Shown: positions 1 through 9,812 of the stretch, piece by piece
Layout: each line of letters opens with the position of its first letter
How positions within the stretch are numbered: position 1 is the first letter of the stretch
Source of the DNA: Amorphophallus konjac
Taxonomy: Eukaryota > Streptophyta > Magnoliopsida > Alismatales > Araceae
Direction: 5' to 3'
Length of the DNA stretch: 64,000 nt
NCBI GenBank assembly: GCA_022559845.1
Contig: CM040125.1
Coordinates: 200,672,102-200,736,101, forward strand
Program-made: the position numbers and the translations under genes
The notes under the pieces: generated by a model
The model's database searches: none
The model's input: only the letters and a program-made list of their open reading frames with translations
Told to the model about the DNA's origin: nothing

Positions 1-2
1 CA

Positions 3-2018
3 AGATTAACTCGTAAGGAGATCCGATATGAATGGAGTGAGGAATGTGAAAGCAGTTTCCAAACTCTCAAGGATCATCTCACCACAGCTCCGGTCTTAGC
101 CCTACCAATTGAAGGAGAGAAATTCGAGGTCTACACTGATGCTTCTGGCATTGGCCTCGGATGTGTTCTAATGCAACATGGGAAGGTCATAGCATACTCT
201 TCTCGTCAACTGAAGAAGCATGAGGAGAATTACCCCGTCCATGACTTGGAATTGGCCGCGGTAGTATTTGCCCTAAAGATATGGAGACACTATCTCTATG
301 GGGTACAGTTTACTGTATACTCCGATCACAAAAGTCTCAAATATCTATTTTCACAAAAGGAGCTGAACATGAGACAAAGACGTTGGCTAGAATATCTCAA
401 GGACTTCGACTTCAGTATACAATACCATCCCGGAAAGGGTAATTATGTGGCTGATGCCCTTAGTCGAAAGCCGAGAGCAAAGATAGCAAATTATATGATA
501 CAAGAATGGAGGTTACTTGAACAATTCTCCGAGCTCAATATAAGCTTGGACACGGAATCCAAATTTGTCACACTATCCCATGTAAGCATACAGTCAGATT
601 TGTTATCTGAGATACAAACACTTCAGGATGATGATCCTATGTTAATAGAAATCAAAGGCAGATTAGAAGGACAATCTGATTTTCAACTAACTTCTGATGG
701 AAGATTATCGTTCAAAGATAGAACTTGTATACCCGATTGTCCGGAATTAAAGAAGAAGATCTTAGATGAAGCTCACAGATCAAGATACACTATTCATCCT
801 GGATCAACTAAAATGTACCAAGATGTAAAGAGGAACTTTTGGTGGCCCAATATGAAAAGAGAAATAGCGGACTATGTATCACGCTGTCTCACATGCCAAC
901 AGGTCAAGGCGGAACACCAAAAGCCTGCGGGAAAACTACATCCTCTAGATATTCCTAAGTGGAAATGGGAGGATATTGGTATGGACTTCATCATGGGTTT
1001 GTCTAAATCTAAAGGAGGACATGATGGAATCTGGGTTATCATTGACCGATTGACTAAATCGGCACATTTCTTGCCAATCAAAAGCCGATGGTCGATTGAT
1101 GTGCTAGCTGCACTATACATTAAAGAAATAGTCAGGATACATGGAATTCCTGTCTCAATCGTGTCTGATAGGGATCCCCGTTTTACTTCTCATTTTTGGA
1201 AGGGATTACAACATTCGTTGGGGACAAGGCTCAACTTTAGTACTGCTTTTCACCCACAAACGGATGGTCAGACCGAGCGAACTAATCAAGTTGTTGAAGA
1301 TATGCTGAGAGCATGCATTATTGACTTTGGAGGAAGCTGGCATGACCACTTACCTTTAGTTGAATTTGCATATAATAATAGCTACCAAGCTAGTATCCAA
1401 ATGGCACCTTTCGAAGCCTTATACGGAAGGAGTTGCCGATCTCCCATATGTTGGAACGAAGTTGGAGAGAAACAACTATTAGGTCCAGACATGGTAAGGG
1501 ATACAACTGAGAAGATACAGGTAATCAGAGAAAGATTACAAGTTGCTCAGACCAGACAAAAGACTTATGCAGATACAAGAAGAAGAGATCTTGAATTCCA
1601 AATCGGAGATCATGTATTTCTTAAAATATCCCCTGGACGTGGCATACGAAGATTTGGTGTTAAGGGCAAGCTTACGCCAAGATTCATCGGACCATTTGAG
1701 GTACTCGAAAGAGTTGGCGAGGTTGCTTATCGCATCGCGTTGCCTCCTCAGTTGTCCGAGGTACACAATGTATTTCACATATCTATGTTGAAGAAGTATG
1801 TGCACGATCCGTCACATATTATTGAGCATGGAGATCTGGTGATCCAGAAAGATCTCACATATGAACAGAGGCCCTTGAAGATATTAGATCGAGAAATACG
1901 AGCTCTAAGGAATAAGGTTATTCCCATGCTTAAGGTGCAATGGAATAAGAATCCTGAACGCGAAGCGACATGGGAGACCGAGGAATCTATGAAGAAACGA
2001 TTTCCCGAGTTATTCTAA
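3..2018 (+). CDS. TE1 pol, 3' part: RNase H, integrase, chromodomain
   Basis: The frame is open from the window edge to TAA at 2016-2018 (about 671 codons); the first ATG inside it (171) is not a real start. The RNase H signature [10 protein letters not shown] lies at about 135-165 and the tether motif ADALSRK near 450. Integrase follows: an HHCC zinc-binding region ([13 protein letters not shown] to CLTCQQ, about 772-900), then the DDE catalytic residues in MDFIMGL (about 983), VSDRDPRF (about 1168) and [12 protein letters not shown] (about 1270). The YGRSCRSP motif is near 1420. The last 50 residues ([12 protein letters not shown] to the final FPELF) match a C-terminal chromodomain, thought to steer insertion to heterochromatin. 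The product would process and integrate element cDNA. No stop or frameshift is visible. It is a cut-off part of a gag-pol polyprotein. Confidence 0.93.
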   Translation, partial: RLTRKEIRYEWSEECESSFQTLKDHLTTAPVLALPIEGEKFEVYTDASGIGLGCVLMQHGKVIAYSSRQLKKHEENYPVHDLELAAVVFALKIWRHYLYGVQFTVYSDHKSLKYLFSQKELNMRQRRWLEYLKDFDFSIQYHPGKGNYVADALSRKPRAKIANYMIQEWRLLEQFSELNISLDTESKFVTLSHVSIQSDLLSEIQTLQDDDPMLIEIKGRLEGQSDFQLTSDGRLSFKDRTCIPDCPELKKKILDEAHRSRYTIHPGSTKMYQDVKRNFWWPNMKREIADYVSRCLTCQQVKAEHQKPAGKLHPLDIPKWKWEDIGMDFIMGLSKSKGGHDGIWVIIDRLTKSAHFLPIKSRWSIDVLAALYIKEIVRIHGIPVSIVSDRDPRFTSHFWKGLQHSLGTRLNFSTAFHPQTDGQTERTNQVVEDMLRACIIDFGGSWHDHLPLVEFAYNNSYQASIQMAPFEALYGRSCRSPICWNEVGEKQLLGPDMVRDTTEKIQVIRERLQVAQTRQKTYADTRRRDLEFQIGDHVFLKISPGRGIRRFGVKGKLTPRFIGPFEVLERVGEVAYRIALPPQLSEVHNVFHISMLKKYVHDPSHIIEHGDLVIQKDLTYEQRPLKILDREIRALRNKVIPMLKVQWNKNPEREATWETEESMKKRFPELF

Positions 2019-2088
2019 GAGGTATATGTCCTACACTCTCCACGTATAATTATATATATATATTGAATTTGGGGACCAAATTCTTTTT

Positions 2089-2101
2089 AAGTGGGGGAGG
2101 G
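2089..2101 (+). other. TE1 polypurine tract
   Basis: AAGTGGGGGAGGG sits directly before the TG of the 3' LTR, 70 nt after the pol stop. It is the expected plus-strand primer. The same tract with small changes precedes the 3' LTRs of TE4 and TE6. Confidence 0.9.
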
Positions 2102-2214
2102 TGTAGCAACCCTAATAAATGAATAATTGAAATGAATTAAAACATATATATTACAGAAGTAATATATATATAAAAGGAATAGGGTTAATTGGACGAAATA
2201 AAACAAATTAAAAA

Positions 2215-2452
2215 TAACGCCTCTTATTAAGGCGTTAATTTATAAAGAAACGCCTCTATACATGGCGTGACTAAAGAAAGGACGCCCACACATGCGGTCG
2301 TCAGTTCTCATGCGACCAAATGGGTAAGTAAAAGAAACGCCCCTATCTTGGGCGTGTTTTAAAACACGAAACGCCCTTTTTCAAGGCGCTTTTTAAGAAA
2401 CGCCCTAAAGTAAGGCGTCAATTAAATAATACACGCCCTGACCAAAGTCGTT
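2215..2452 (+). repeat. TE1 LTR hairpin array, upstream cluster (7 units)
   Basis: Seven 18-24 nt units have self-complementary ends and are spaced about 30 nt apart by AT-rich linkers. Examples: TAACGCC...GGCGTTA at 2215-2237 (perfect 7-bp arms), ACGCCC...GGGCGT near 2337, and ACGCCC...GGCGT near 2400. The cluster lies upstream of the TATA box at 2593, so probably in U3. Units 3 and 7 keep only 4-5 bp of pairing. Confidence 0.85.
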
Positions 2453-2592
2453 AATTCCATTCGGAACCGTTCGAACCCAGAACTTATCCAGGGTAAGTGA
2501 TAACTATGAGAAAGAGTTCGAATGTGGTAATAACTCAATCTTGGAAATATTACTTTCAATCAAACACTACCTTTGTTAGGACTCCTAAATCC

Positions 2593-2600
2593 TATAAATA
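2593..2600 (+). promoter_or_regulatory. TE1 LTR TATA box
   Basis: TATAAATA in context CCTATAAATAG is the best core-promoter match in this LTR. It has the expected orientation and lies about 490 nt into the LTR. The transcription start is not visible. Confidence 0.6.
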
Positions 2601-3136
2601 GTCTTGATCGAACGAACCCTAAACCCATTTGATCGAACGTCTGCTGCGAGGTACGTGAAGAACAAACTGTTCTTCTTATTTTCTTTTGTTTTCTTTTTTT
2701 TCTTGCTTCAGATTATGTGAAGAATAATTATTTTCTTCTTGTCCAGGAAACTCTGCTGCTGCCGAAGAATAGGTAATATTCTTCTATCTTCTTAAAATAT
2801 CGATTACAACTATGAAGAATATTAACATCTTCATATTTGCTTCCTTTCTCTTCCTCTACAGGTTCTGTAGCGTGAAGATCTCTGAAGAACGATTGTTCTT
2901 CTCCTTGTTGTTGCTGCCACTGTTCGTAAGTCGCAGTAGAAGCCTCTTCATCAAAGCCATCATCCTCTGCTAGCCAAAAACCCCTCACGGTCATCTCCAA
3001 ATCAACTCTTAAAGGTAGGATTTTCTCAAGTTACTGTAGCCCAAATGAAATTAATGCAAGATATATATATATATATAAGCATGTCATGCATATGATTATT
3101 ATAGTTTTCATGCGTTTTCTGAAATATTTTGAAAGA

Positions 3137-3797
3137 GACGCCCCTGTCAAGGGCGCTAATTTACAAGACACGACCATGTCCAGGTCGTCAATTTAATATT
3201 TGACGCCCTGTACACAGGCGTTAATTTCATGTAAATCTTCAGAACGGATTATCCATGCAATTACATGAAATCAATCAATAATTGTTAACGGTTAAAAGTC
3301 AATAAGCATGAAACATCAAATCTAAAATACTGCATCTGATTTCCTGCCAATTTCCTGTCATGACTATATGATTGTTATCATTGATTATCGTGCAAATCTT
3401 GCTTTCCCAGTATCTCTTGAATTCACGACCTAGACTAGGTCGTTTTCCATATGTAAACGCCCCATCATAGGGCGTGAATTAAAAATAAACGCCCCTTACT
3501 AGGGCGCGTATCTTTTAAAATCCTGGAATATATATTTTGTGAAAATAAGAATTTAATAATTAACGCCCCTGACAAGGGCGCGTTTTTGATAATTTCTGAA
3601 AATAAATATGTTCTGAAAAATATTGTAAATAAAAAGACGCCTGCTACTGTAGTCGTCAACTCTTGAAGAAACGCCCCTTCCCAAGGCGCGTTTTAAATAA
3701 ATTATTGAATTATTGAAAATTCTGCAAAACGGACCATGTGTAAACGCCCTTCTGTTAGGCGTTAATTACTTGAGAAACGACTTGACCTAAGTCGTTA
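3137..3797 (+). repeat. TE1 LTR hairpin array, downstream cluster (11 units)
   Basis: Eleven further units of the same design lie downstream of the TATA box and of the donor-like site at 3015. Most are ACGCCC(C)...GGGCG, but others carry different arms that still pair: ACGACC...GGTCGT near 3169 and 3425, and AACGACTT...AAGTCGTT near 3776. This exchange of both arms together suggests that pairing is what is kept. Linkers are 10-200 nt and AT-rich. Confidence 0.85.
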
Positions 3798-4506
3798 TTT
3801 TACTGTAAACTGATTTTTCCTCTGATTTGCTAACCGATGGTTTATATATTATACATATATATATATATATCGGCACTATTCTCCACTCCGTGAGTATAGT
3901 CCCACTTTTCACGGCGTTTTATCGATCACACTCAATTCTCATTGACATACAAGCTCTCCTTTGGACATTCCGTTCCTTGGGACTAGCGAGTTAGTCATAG
4001 AGACCTCCGTAAGACTCCTCGTAGCCTTGGATTCCCTCAAGGCCGACTGAGCTGGTTGTACCCTAAAAACCCATTACACGATCCTTGCCATGTCAATCTA
4101 AAGAAACATGGTATACCGGCCCTTATGATTATACAAAGAGTATATCATAAGAAATTCTTGATGGGATGATGATATCATGCCATATCGTGTCATTCTTGTA
4201 AACCCCAATTCTATGATAAGAATGAGGGTATCTTGCTTGATCTAATGTTCATGTGGACCTCAATTCTATATAAAGAATGTCCATATTGATTTGTCATGGT
4301 ACCTAAGTTAAGGGAACCATATTCTACCTAGTTTTATCGAACTCGTGATTATACCGTTATTATCGCCATTCTATGTCCTTTGTCATATTTTGGACTCTAT
4401 TCTATCAAAGTTGTCATACGTATCTACAAGCTTGATTATTGAAATTCTATATTGGCTATATAAACAAGAGTGGATGTCAAAACACATGATAAATGCCTGC
4501 GCATAT

Positions 4507-4605
4507 AGGGCCCGATCTGGTCCTGGGAGGAGCACCCGAAAGTACTTGTGCCCATGGGAGTTAAAATGATAAGGTATCTGGCATTATACCGAGTACTTGA
4601 CTTGC
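4507..4605 (+). repeat. Conserved LTR block shared by four chromovirus LTRs
   Basis: About 100 bp starting GGGCCCGATCTGGTCCTGG and running through GTGCCCATGGGAGTT to GCATTATACCGAGTAC. Close relatives are in the TE4 3' LTR (23740-23840), both TE6 LTRs (28749-28850 and 36420-36520, opposite strand) and in part TE7 (about 44711-44750). The surrounding LTR sequence does not align well between these families, so this block is under different constraint or has been exchanged. Confidence 0.7.
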
Positions 4606-4912
4606 TTGATTGGACATTCCACACACATCTTGTACTTGACTCGTACTTGACATGAAATGAAATGCGTGGCCCGAAAAAGGGTAATTTACTTGCTTGATAC
4701 ATGATAGCCAAAGTTCTTGACATGACTTGTTAAATGTACTTGCTTGAATATCTTGAATAACTTGTATCTTGTTCATGACTAAGTTCATCTTATTTTCTTG
4801 ATATTACATTCTCTCTATCTTGTCGTTTCATGCGAGCATGCATAGCTTTATTGCATCCATAAAAATGTAATTACTTAAACCACTTGCTAGTACTTGAGAT
4901 ATAATTTCCTAC

Positions 4913-5005
4913 TGAGCGTTCGCTCATTCCGTTTGTCCCTTTTTACTTTTCAGGTAAGTCCGACGACGATGGAAGTCAATCGGATGGGAATGGTCAAGAG
5001 TGAAA
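4913..5005 (+). promoter_or_regulatory. TE1 LTR hairpin, acceptor-like site and acidic mini-frame
   Basis: TGAGCGTTCGCTCA (4913-4926) is a perfect palindrome just after CCTAC. It is followed 25 nt later by TTACTTTTCAG|GTAAG, which looks like a 3' splice site (AG at 4952-4953). The frame starting two bases after the AG reads KSDDDGSQSDGNGQE then stop (TGA 5002-5004). The same arrangement occurs in TE4, TE6 and TE7 with D/E, S/T and D/N swaps. Splicing is inferred, not shown. Confidence 0.55.
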
Positions 5006-5254
5006 GTGATAGAGCTTCTACAAGTGTCGTCTAGTCTTTTCCATAGTTTCTTGAGTCAACTATGTATTCTTTTCCTTTTTATTTAACAGAGTATTGGATT
5101 TGTAATAGTCTATCCATTATGAAATAAAGGATTGGGTTATCTTGCTATTTTGCGCATCTCTGTCTTTGTGTCGAATACATGACCACTCTGATTGACATGA
5201 TTGATATAGACACGTCGCGCATCTCCGGGTATCTTCCGCGCTCGGGGCGTGACA

Positions 5255-6005
5255 CTCTCCTTGGTGAGCAGTCTGATGCGTGACCCGTTCCCGTGTGGTC
5301 GTGTGCTCAGCTATTTCTGTGCCTTGATGTGACCCTGCTTGCAGTTGTGTTCCTTGGTTCTATGTTCAGAACGGAACCGGAATCCTGCAGGTGCTGCCGT
5401 CATGTTGTTTTTGTAAGCGCTGTTTCTTTATGATTTTGTGTCCTTGTCTTGGACCATTGTCTTATCAGTTGGCTTTGCTGTGCTCCCTTTCCTTCGGTGG
5501 AGTTAACTTGCGACTCGATCAGATGTAATATCTGAGTGAGGACTGACTTGATGGTGCTTGTGGTCCAGTGCTGTTGTCATTGGCGTCCTGTGTGCCAGGT
5601 GTTCCCTGTTACCTTTGGCACTAGAGCCGATGATGTGGTCGAGCTGTCAGCTGTGAGGACTGTGCCTCCTTGTGTAAGCTGCCGCTTGCCGTGCTGTCGT
5701 TGTGTTTTTCGGTGTTGGTTATCGGTTGTTGTGGCAGTCGTGTCTCCTGTCCTGTGAGACGTGAGCGACGTTGCCTTGCTTCGGAGGTGTCAGATGTGTT
5801 CACTTTGGTGCCATGCTCGTGCTGTGGACTTGCTGTCTTGGAAGCTAGAGTGTGTACCTGTAATTGTGGTCTGACATTGTTCCTCTGAGCTGTGTTTTTC
5901 GAGATTTGTGTCATTTTATCGTGATAGTGCTGTTGGGTTGTTCTTCCCTGCTTCTCCTTAGTTAGTCCTAATTTCGAGGGCAAAATTTCTTAAAGGAGGG
6001 GAGGA
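5255..6005 (+). other. TE2 internal 3' UTR and polypurine tract
   Basis: T/G-rich sequence without a convincing reading frame; the 120-codon frame on the minus strand (5621-5983) has no recognisable domain. The last 14 bases (AAAGGAGGGGAGGA, 5992-6005) are the purine tract, directly before the LTR. Confidence 0.75.
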
Positions 6006-9000
6006 TGTAATGCCCTGGATCCTTGGTGGATCTTTGCTGGATCCTTGGTAGGTCCTGTTGGATCTTTGCTGGATCTTTCGGATCTGTTTCGGATTGGTTT
6101 CGTTGAGTTTCGGTTCGCTTGTGTAGCTTCCGAGCTGAGTTTGACGAGCCGTGTGGATTTTTCTCTCGTACTAGTTACGAAACCCTACGGTGAGTTTGTT
6201 TGTCAATTCTCGAACTCGTGGATGCTACAGTGACGATGTACTCTTCGAGCCGGTCGTTTCGACTATTTTTGCGTATTTTTCTAAATTTGTGCATTTTCGG
6301 CGCATTTTCGGAATTTTCAAAAATTAGGAAAATTCCCTAATTTCTTTTCTTTTTATTTTCTTTTCCTCTCTCCTCCTTCTCATTCGCCGCCGTCATCTCT
6401 CTCTCTTCCGTTCTCTCTCGTTTTGCCTCCTCGGCTCTGGCTGTAGACGAAGGACCTAGAGGCACGCGTTGGGGACGTGATGGAGCTGGCTGGGTGCGCG
6501 ATGGAGCAAGGATCGGATCGATTCTGGCGCGATCCCGAATGGTGGATTCAAAGCCGGTGAAATCGGTTCGCGAGTGGATTTCGGCATGGTTTAGTCCTTT
6601 CGGGGCTTGGTTTCTTCGGTGGAGGTAGGGTGACGGATCCTCACTTCCTCCTCTTCGTTTTCCCTGCCATTGCACGTCGTTTGGCACGGAAACGGTCGAG
6701 TTTGGGCTTGGTTTGCCTAAACTGTGATTTTCGTGGTTTTTAGGGTCGGCCGGTAAACGGTGACTATTTGCGGCATAGTTAGTTTCTAACTGACCGTTGG
6801 GATGTTAGGATCCCATCCACGTTAGTTTTGTGTTGATCGGTGGTCATTCGGGGCCGATTGGAGCCCGAGAACCCCGTTGATCCCTTTAGGGTGGATTCGT
6901 TAGAATCGCCCGGATCTTGTGTTTTTGAGCTTGTATGTGGGGTTTTTAGCACCCTAATGTTGTTTTTCATCATCTACGTGTGGTCCCCCTGCGCTTCGGC
7001 GTGAATGGGGCGTGGAACGGGCCGATTTGGCCATTCCTATGTTTTCCCGCCGTGACCGATGTAACGGTCATTCCAGTGGCCGTCACTTGTATATAACGGC
7101 CCTACGACTGACCGCTACTTCGTCTGAGGTTTTTGAGCTTTCTGGCTTCTGGGTGAGTGACGGCCCTAGGGTGGTGCGTCGCTTCCCTGTAACGCGCCTA
7201 GGTCTACGCGTTACTTCACTTTTTGTTGCCTTGTTTTAGGGTTGAGTCGGTTGGTCTAACGCGCTTGACCCAGCGCGTTAGATGGAAGTAACGCGCCCTG
7301 CCTTGGCCATTATTGTCCGTTTGACCGACGTTTGACCGTTGAGGCAGTTCCCCCGACGGATGGGTTCCCATCCGTTATTTTGAGTGTAATGCGCCTGCTC
7401 CTGGCCGTTGCATTCTATTTTGGTCGACTGTGGGTGGCTGTGCCATTGTGAATAACGCGCCTGCCCCCAAGCATCGTTTGGCTTTTTCGCGTTTCCCTTA
7501 CCGCGTTGTTCGTTTGTAACGCGCCTGGCATTGCACGTCACTTGGCTTTGGTTGTGGGTGTGTTGGCTCTGACGCGCCAGGTCTTGTGCGTCGGGTGGCT
7601 ATAACGCGCTCGCTCCTGTGCGTTATTTCGTTGTGACGCGTCTCGTTTAACGCGTTACATGTTTTTGTGTTTTTCGAGGTAGGTTAGGGCGGTGTGAGTG
7701 ACGGCCTATCGCCCTACCGTCACTTGGTGAGTAACGGCCCTGGTCTAGACCGTCACATGCTTGTAGCGGTCTAGGGGTGGCGCGTTACATGCCTTGTGCC
7801 CCGTTTTCTGTGATTTCGGTTTTGGCTTGTCTTGGCTTGTCCTGGTGGTCTGCCCGTTGTCCCGTGGATGTCTCCCGACGTCCTATGAGGGTTAAGACTA
7901 CGTTGTAAGGTGGCCAGGAGTCTTCTTGCTTGAGGTAGGATTCTCTTTCCTACTGTTCGAGCATTGTTGTTGGGTTCAAGTCAACCCGGTGTGACCCAGT
8001 GGTTGACGTGGGACCTTGCATGTATGTGTCTCGGTGGTTGTATCCTGCTTGAGACACTGCTTCTGGATACCTCGAGGTGTTGTTATACCTCGGTTTGCAT
8101 GTCCAGGCGTGTCTGAGGGTTCTTGGTGTTTCCCTCAGGTCTCCGTGTGTTGTTTTCTGCGGAGCGTGGTTTCTTCTCGCTTAGGATTAGACTGATTGGC
8201 GACTTGTCCCGCTGTTTGTGACGATCTTGCCCTTGAGTCGTTCGACTCAGGATCGTTACGTGGTAGGTCTAGTTGCCTGGTCCTGAGTCTGTTGGCGGTT
8301 GTTTAGCTGCCTTGGTGCTTGGTTGTGCATGGGACAGGCTTTTCTTAGACTGTCTGTGCTTTAGCACCTGTGTTTCGGAGTCTGTGCCTTGTGAGCCTCC
8401 ACTAGTTGTAGCCCTAGGCTTTTGCCGACCCACCGGGAGTGGTGGAGGGGTTTTCCTGTTGCGTTTGGTACGTACGGTTCTTAAGCTAGTTCCGTAGGCC
8501 CCGGCCAACGGTAGCGTCCTACCGAGGGGAATACTAGCTAGAGGCCTGACCTAGGTAGAGGTCGGTGTGTGCACACGTGGTCAGGGACTGGGGACTTGCG
8601 CCGACGGGCGTGGCCCTGACTAGTCACTCGCAGTTGGTGCTATAGTCTTGTGCTGTGGTACCATGTTTCCTTGGAACTGTTGTTCCTTGGACCTGGTTCT
8701 TGGTGTGTCTTGTCCTTGAGTGACATGACACTTGTGGCGCAGTGTAAGTCGTCAGTGGACGCATCTGGCTGTTCTCTAGTGGGAGGGTGCTCCTGTCGCT
8801 TGGTTCTTGACTCTCGCGTTTCTTGCGCGCTGTGACCTTTTGCGAGTTGCCCTCTCGTGGCTGTACTCGAGGTCGGTGTTATGTCGTTTGCATGACGTTC
8901 TAGTCATGCGTGGGGCTGTGTGCACGACGTCTCCAGTCGTGTTTGTCTGTGTTTTTGGCGTCGGTGTCTGCCTTCGCCTTTGTTTTGGGCTGACGGATTA

Positions 9001-9712
9001 GGTTACCCTACTGTGTAAGTTTGGGGTCGACCGTCTGTTGCCGCTTGGAGTAGCTTAGGGTGCCGAGTTCTCCTCGGTGGCCGTGTTCTGTGTTTTACGG
9101 CCTCGCTCTTCTTTGTTGTTGAGCTCCCCTTGCTACTTACCTGTTTCCTACTCCTGCTGTCCCTGTTTTGTTTACAGCTTTGTAGTGTAGCTTTTCCTAT
9201 TTTGCTGCACTTGTTGTTTCTGTAGTTGCTTCCGTTGCTCTGTGCGTTTTCCAGTAGGGATCCGCGTGACCCCTACTGAGTTTTTGTTTAGAGACTCACC
9301 CCTGCTTTTCAGGTGGGTTTCGCCGTCTGCCTCTCCTGTTCCTGGTGGAGCGCGTTTGTTGTAGCTGCCAACAGTACCTGCGTCAGGCTTCCCCCGACTC
9401 TTGTGTACGTTTCTTTTCTGTCAGACTGTACTATGCTATTCCTGTTGTCTTTTGCTGTGGACTGACTCTGGGATATAATTATTAATTTGAACTGTTAATT
9501 AAAAAGTAATTTTATTTCCGCTACTTTAGCAAACCTGTCTAATGAAATTTAATTGCTTACTGTTATATCTGCTGGCTTCAATGTATTCCACACACTCCTT
9601 TTTCCCTTCGGCGCTTTCCCGCGCTTGGGAGGCCTCGCGGGTCCCATGTGGTATCACGTGTATTCGGTATTTATACCGGGTGCACCGGGTATCCGGAATC
9701 CGGGTCGCTACA
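6006..9712 (+). repeat. TE2 3' LTR (about 3.7 kb)
   Basis: Opens TGTAATGCCCTGGATCC with several GGATC(C/T)TTG repeats and closes CCGGGTCGCTACA. A donor-like GAG|GTAGGGTGACGG is at 6622-6636. A dense hairpin array spans about 7060-7790. A hairpin (TGAGT...ACTCA, 9277-9298) then precedes TGCTTTTCAG|G (AG 9311-9312). No coding region was seen; 8500-8630 aligns with the TE5 LTR in inverse orientation. Confidence 0.8.
7060..7790 (+). repeat. TE2 LTR hairpin array (about 14 units)
   Basis: Units of 24-30 nt begin GTAACGCG, GTAACGG or GTGACGG and end in the matching complement. The clearest are GTAACGCG...CGCGTTAC at 7189-7214, CTAACGCGCT...AGCGCGTTAG at 7257-7282 (10-bp perfect arms), and GTGACGG...CCGTCAC near 7698. 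Several others are imperfect. The sequence is unrelated to the TE1 array but the design is the same, and it lies inside the possible LTR intron (6625-9312). Confidence 0.82.
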
Positions 9713-9812
9713 GCACGGCTCACATCTGGTGACACGGGGACCACTCGGGCCGATACTTGCGTAGCCGCACCCCTTACTCGACGGGTTCGAGTTCTTCCCA
9801 CCTGGGGAGAAT

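Larger units (their letters stand above)
1..5254 (+). mobile_element. TE1: Tekay-type chromovirus LTR retrotransposon, 3' half
   Basis: The element enters from the left edge inside the RT/RNase H part of pol, runs through integrase and chromodomain, and ends with a purine tract and a 3' LTR of about 3.15 kb that opens TGTAGC and closes GCGTGACA. It appears to be inserted in the 3' untranslated part of TE2, because a purine tract and LTR of another family follow in the same orientation at 5992-6006. The 5' half and 5' LTR lie outside the window. It is the least damaged element here and so probably the youngest of the left stack. Confidence 0.9.
2102..5254 (+). repeat. TE1 3' LTR (about 3.15 kb)
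   Basis: It begins TGTAGCAACC after the purine tract and ends GGGGCGTGACA. Inside, in order: a first hairpin array (2215-2452), TATAAATA (2593), a possible small intron (GT 2773 to AG 2861), a donor-like AAAG|GTAGGA (3014/3015), a second hairpin array (3137-3797), a block at 4507-4605 shared with TE4, TE6 and TE7, and a hairpin plus acceptor-like site at 4913-4953. It has no coding region of note apart from the short acidic frame after 4953. Confidence 0.88.
5255..9712 (+). mobile_element. TE2: chromovirus remnant, 3' UTR and 3' LTR
   Basis: The right part of an element interrupted by TE1. It has the typical end of a Tekay-type internal region (AATTTCGAGGGCAAAATTTC, then a purine tract) and a 3.7-kb LTR. 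Its LTR shares start (TGTAAT-CCTGGATC), end (GGGTCG-TACA), the donor-like GAG|GTAGGGTGACGG and several middle segments with the TE5 LTRs, so TE2 and TE5 belong to one family. The rest of TE2 lies left of the window beyond TE1. Confidence 0.8.

Noticed and set aside
5621..5983. 120-codon minus-strand frame in the TE2 3' region
   Set aside because: Gln/Thr/Ser-rich without domain; it lies opposite the T/G-rich untranslated end of TE2.
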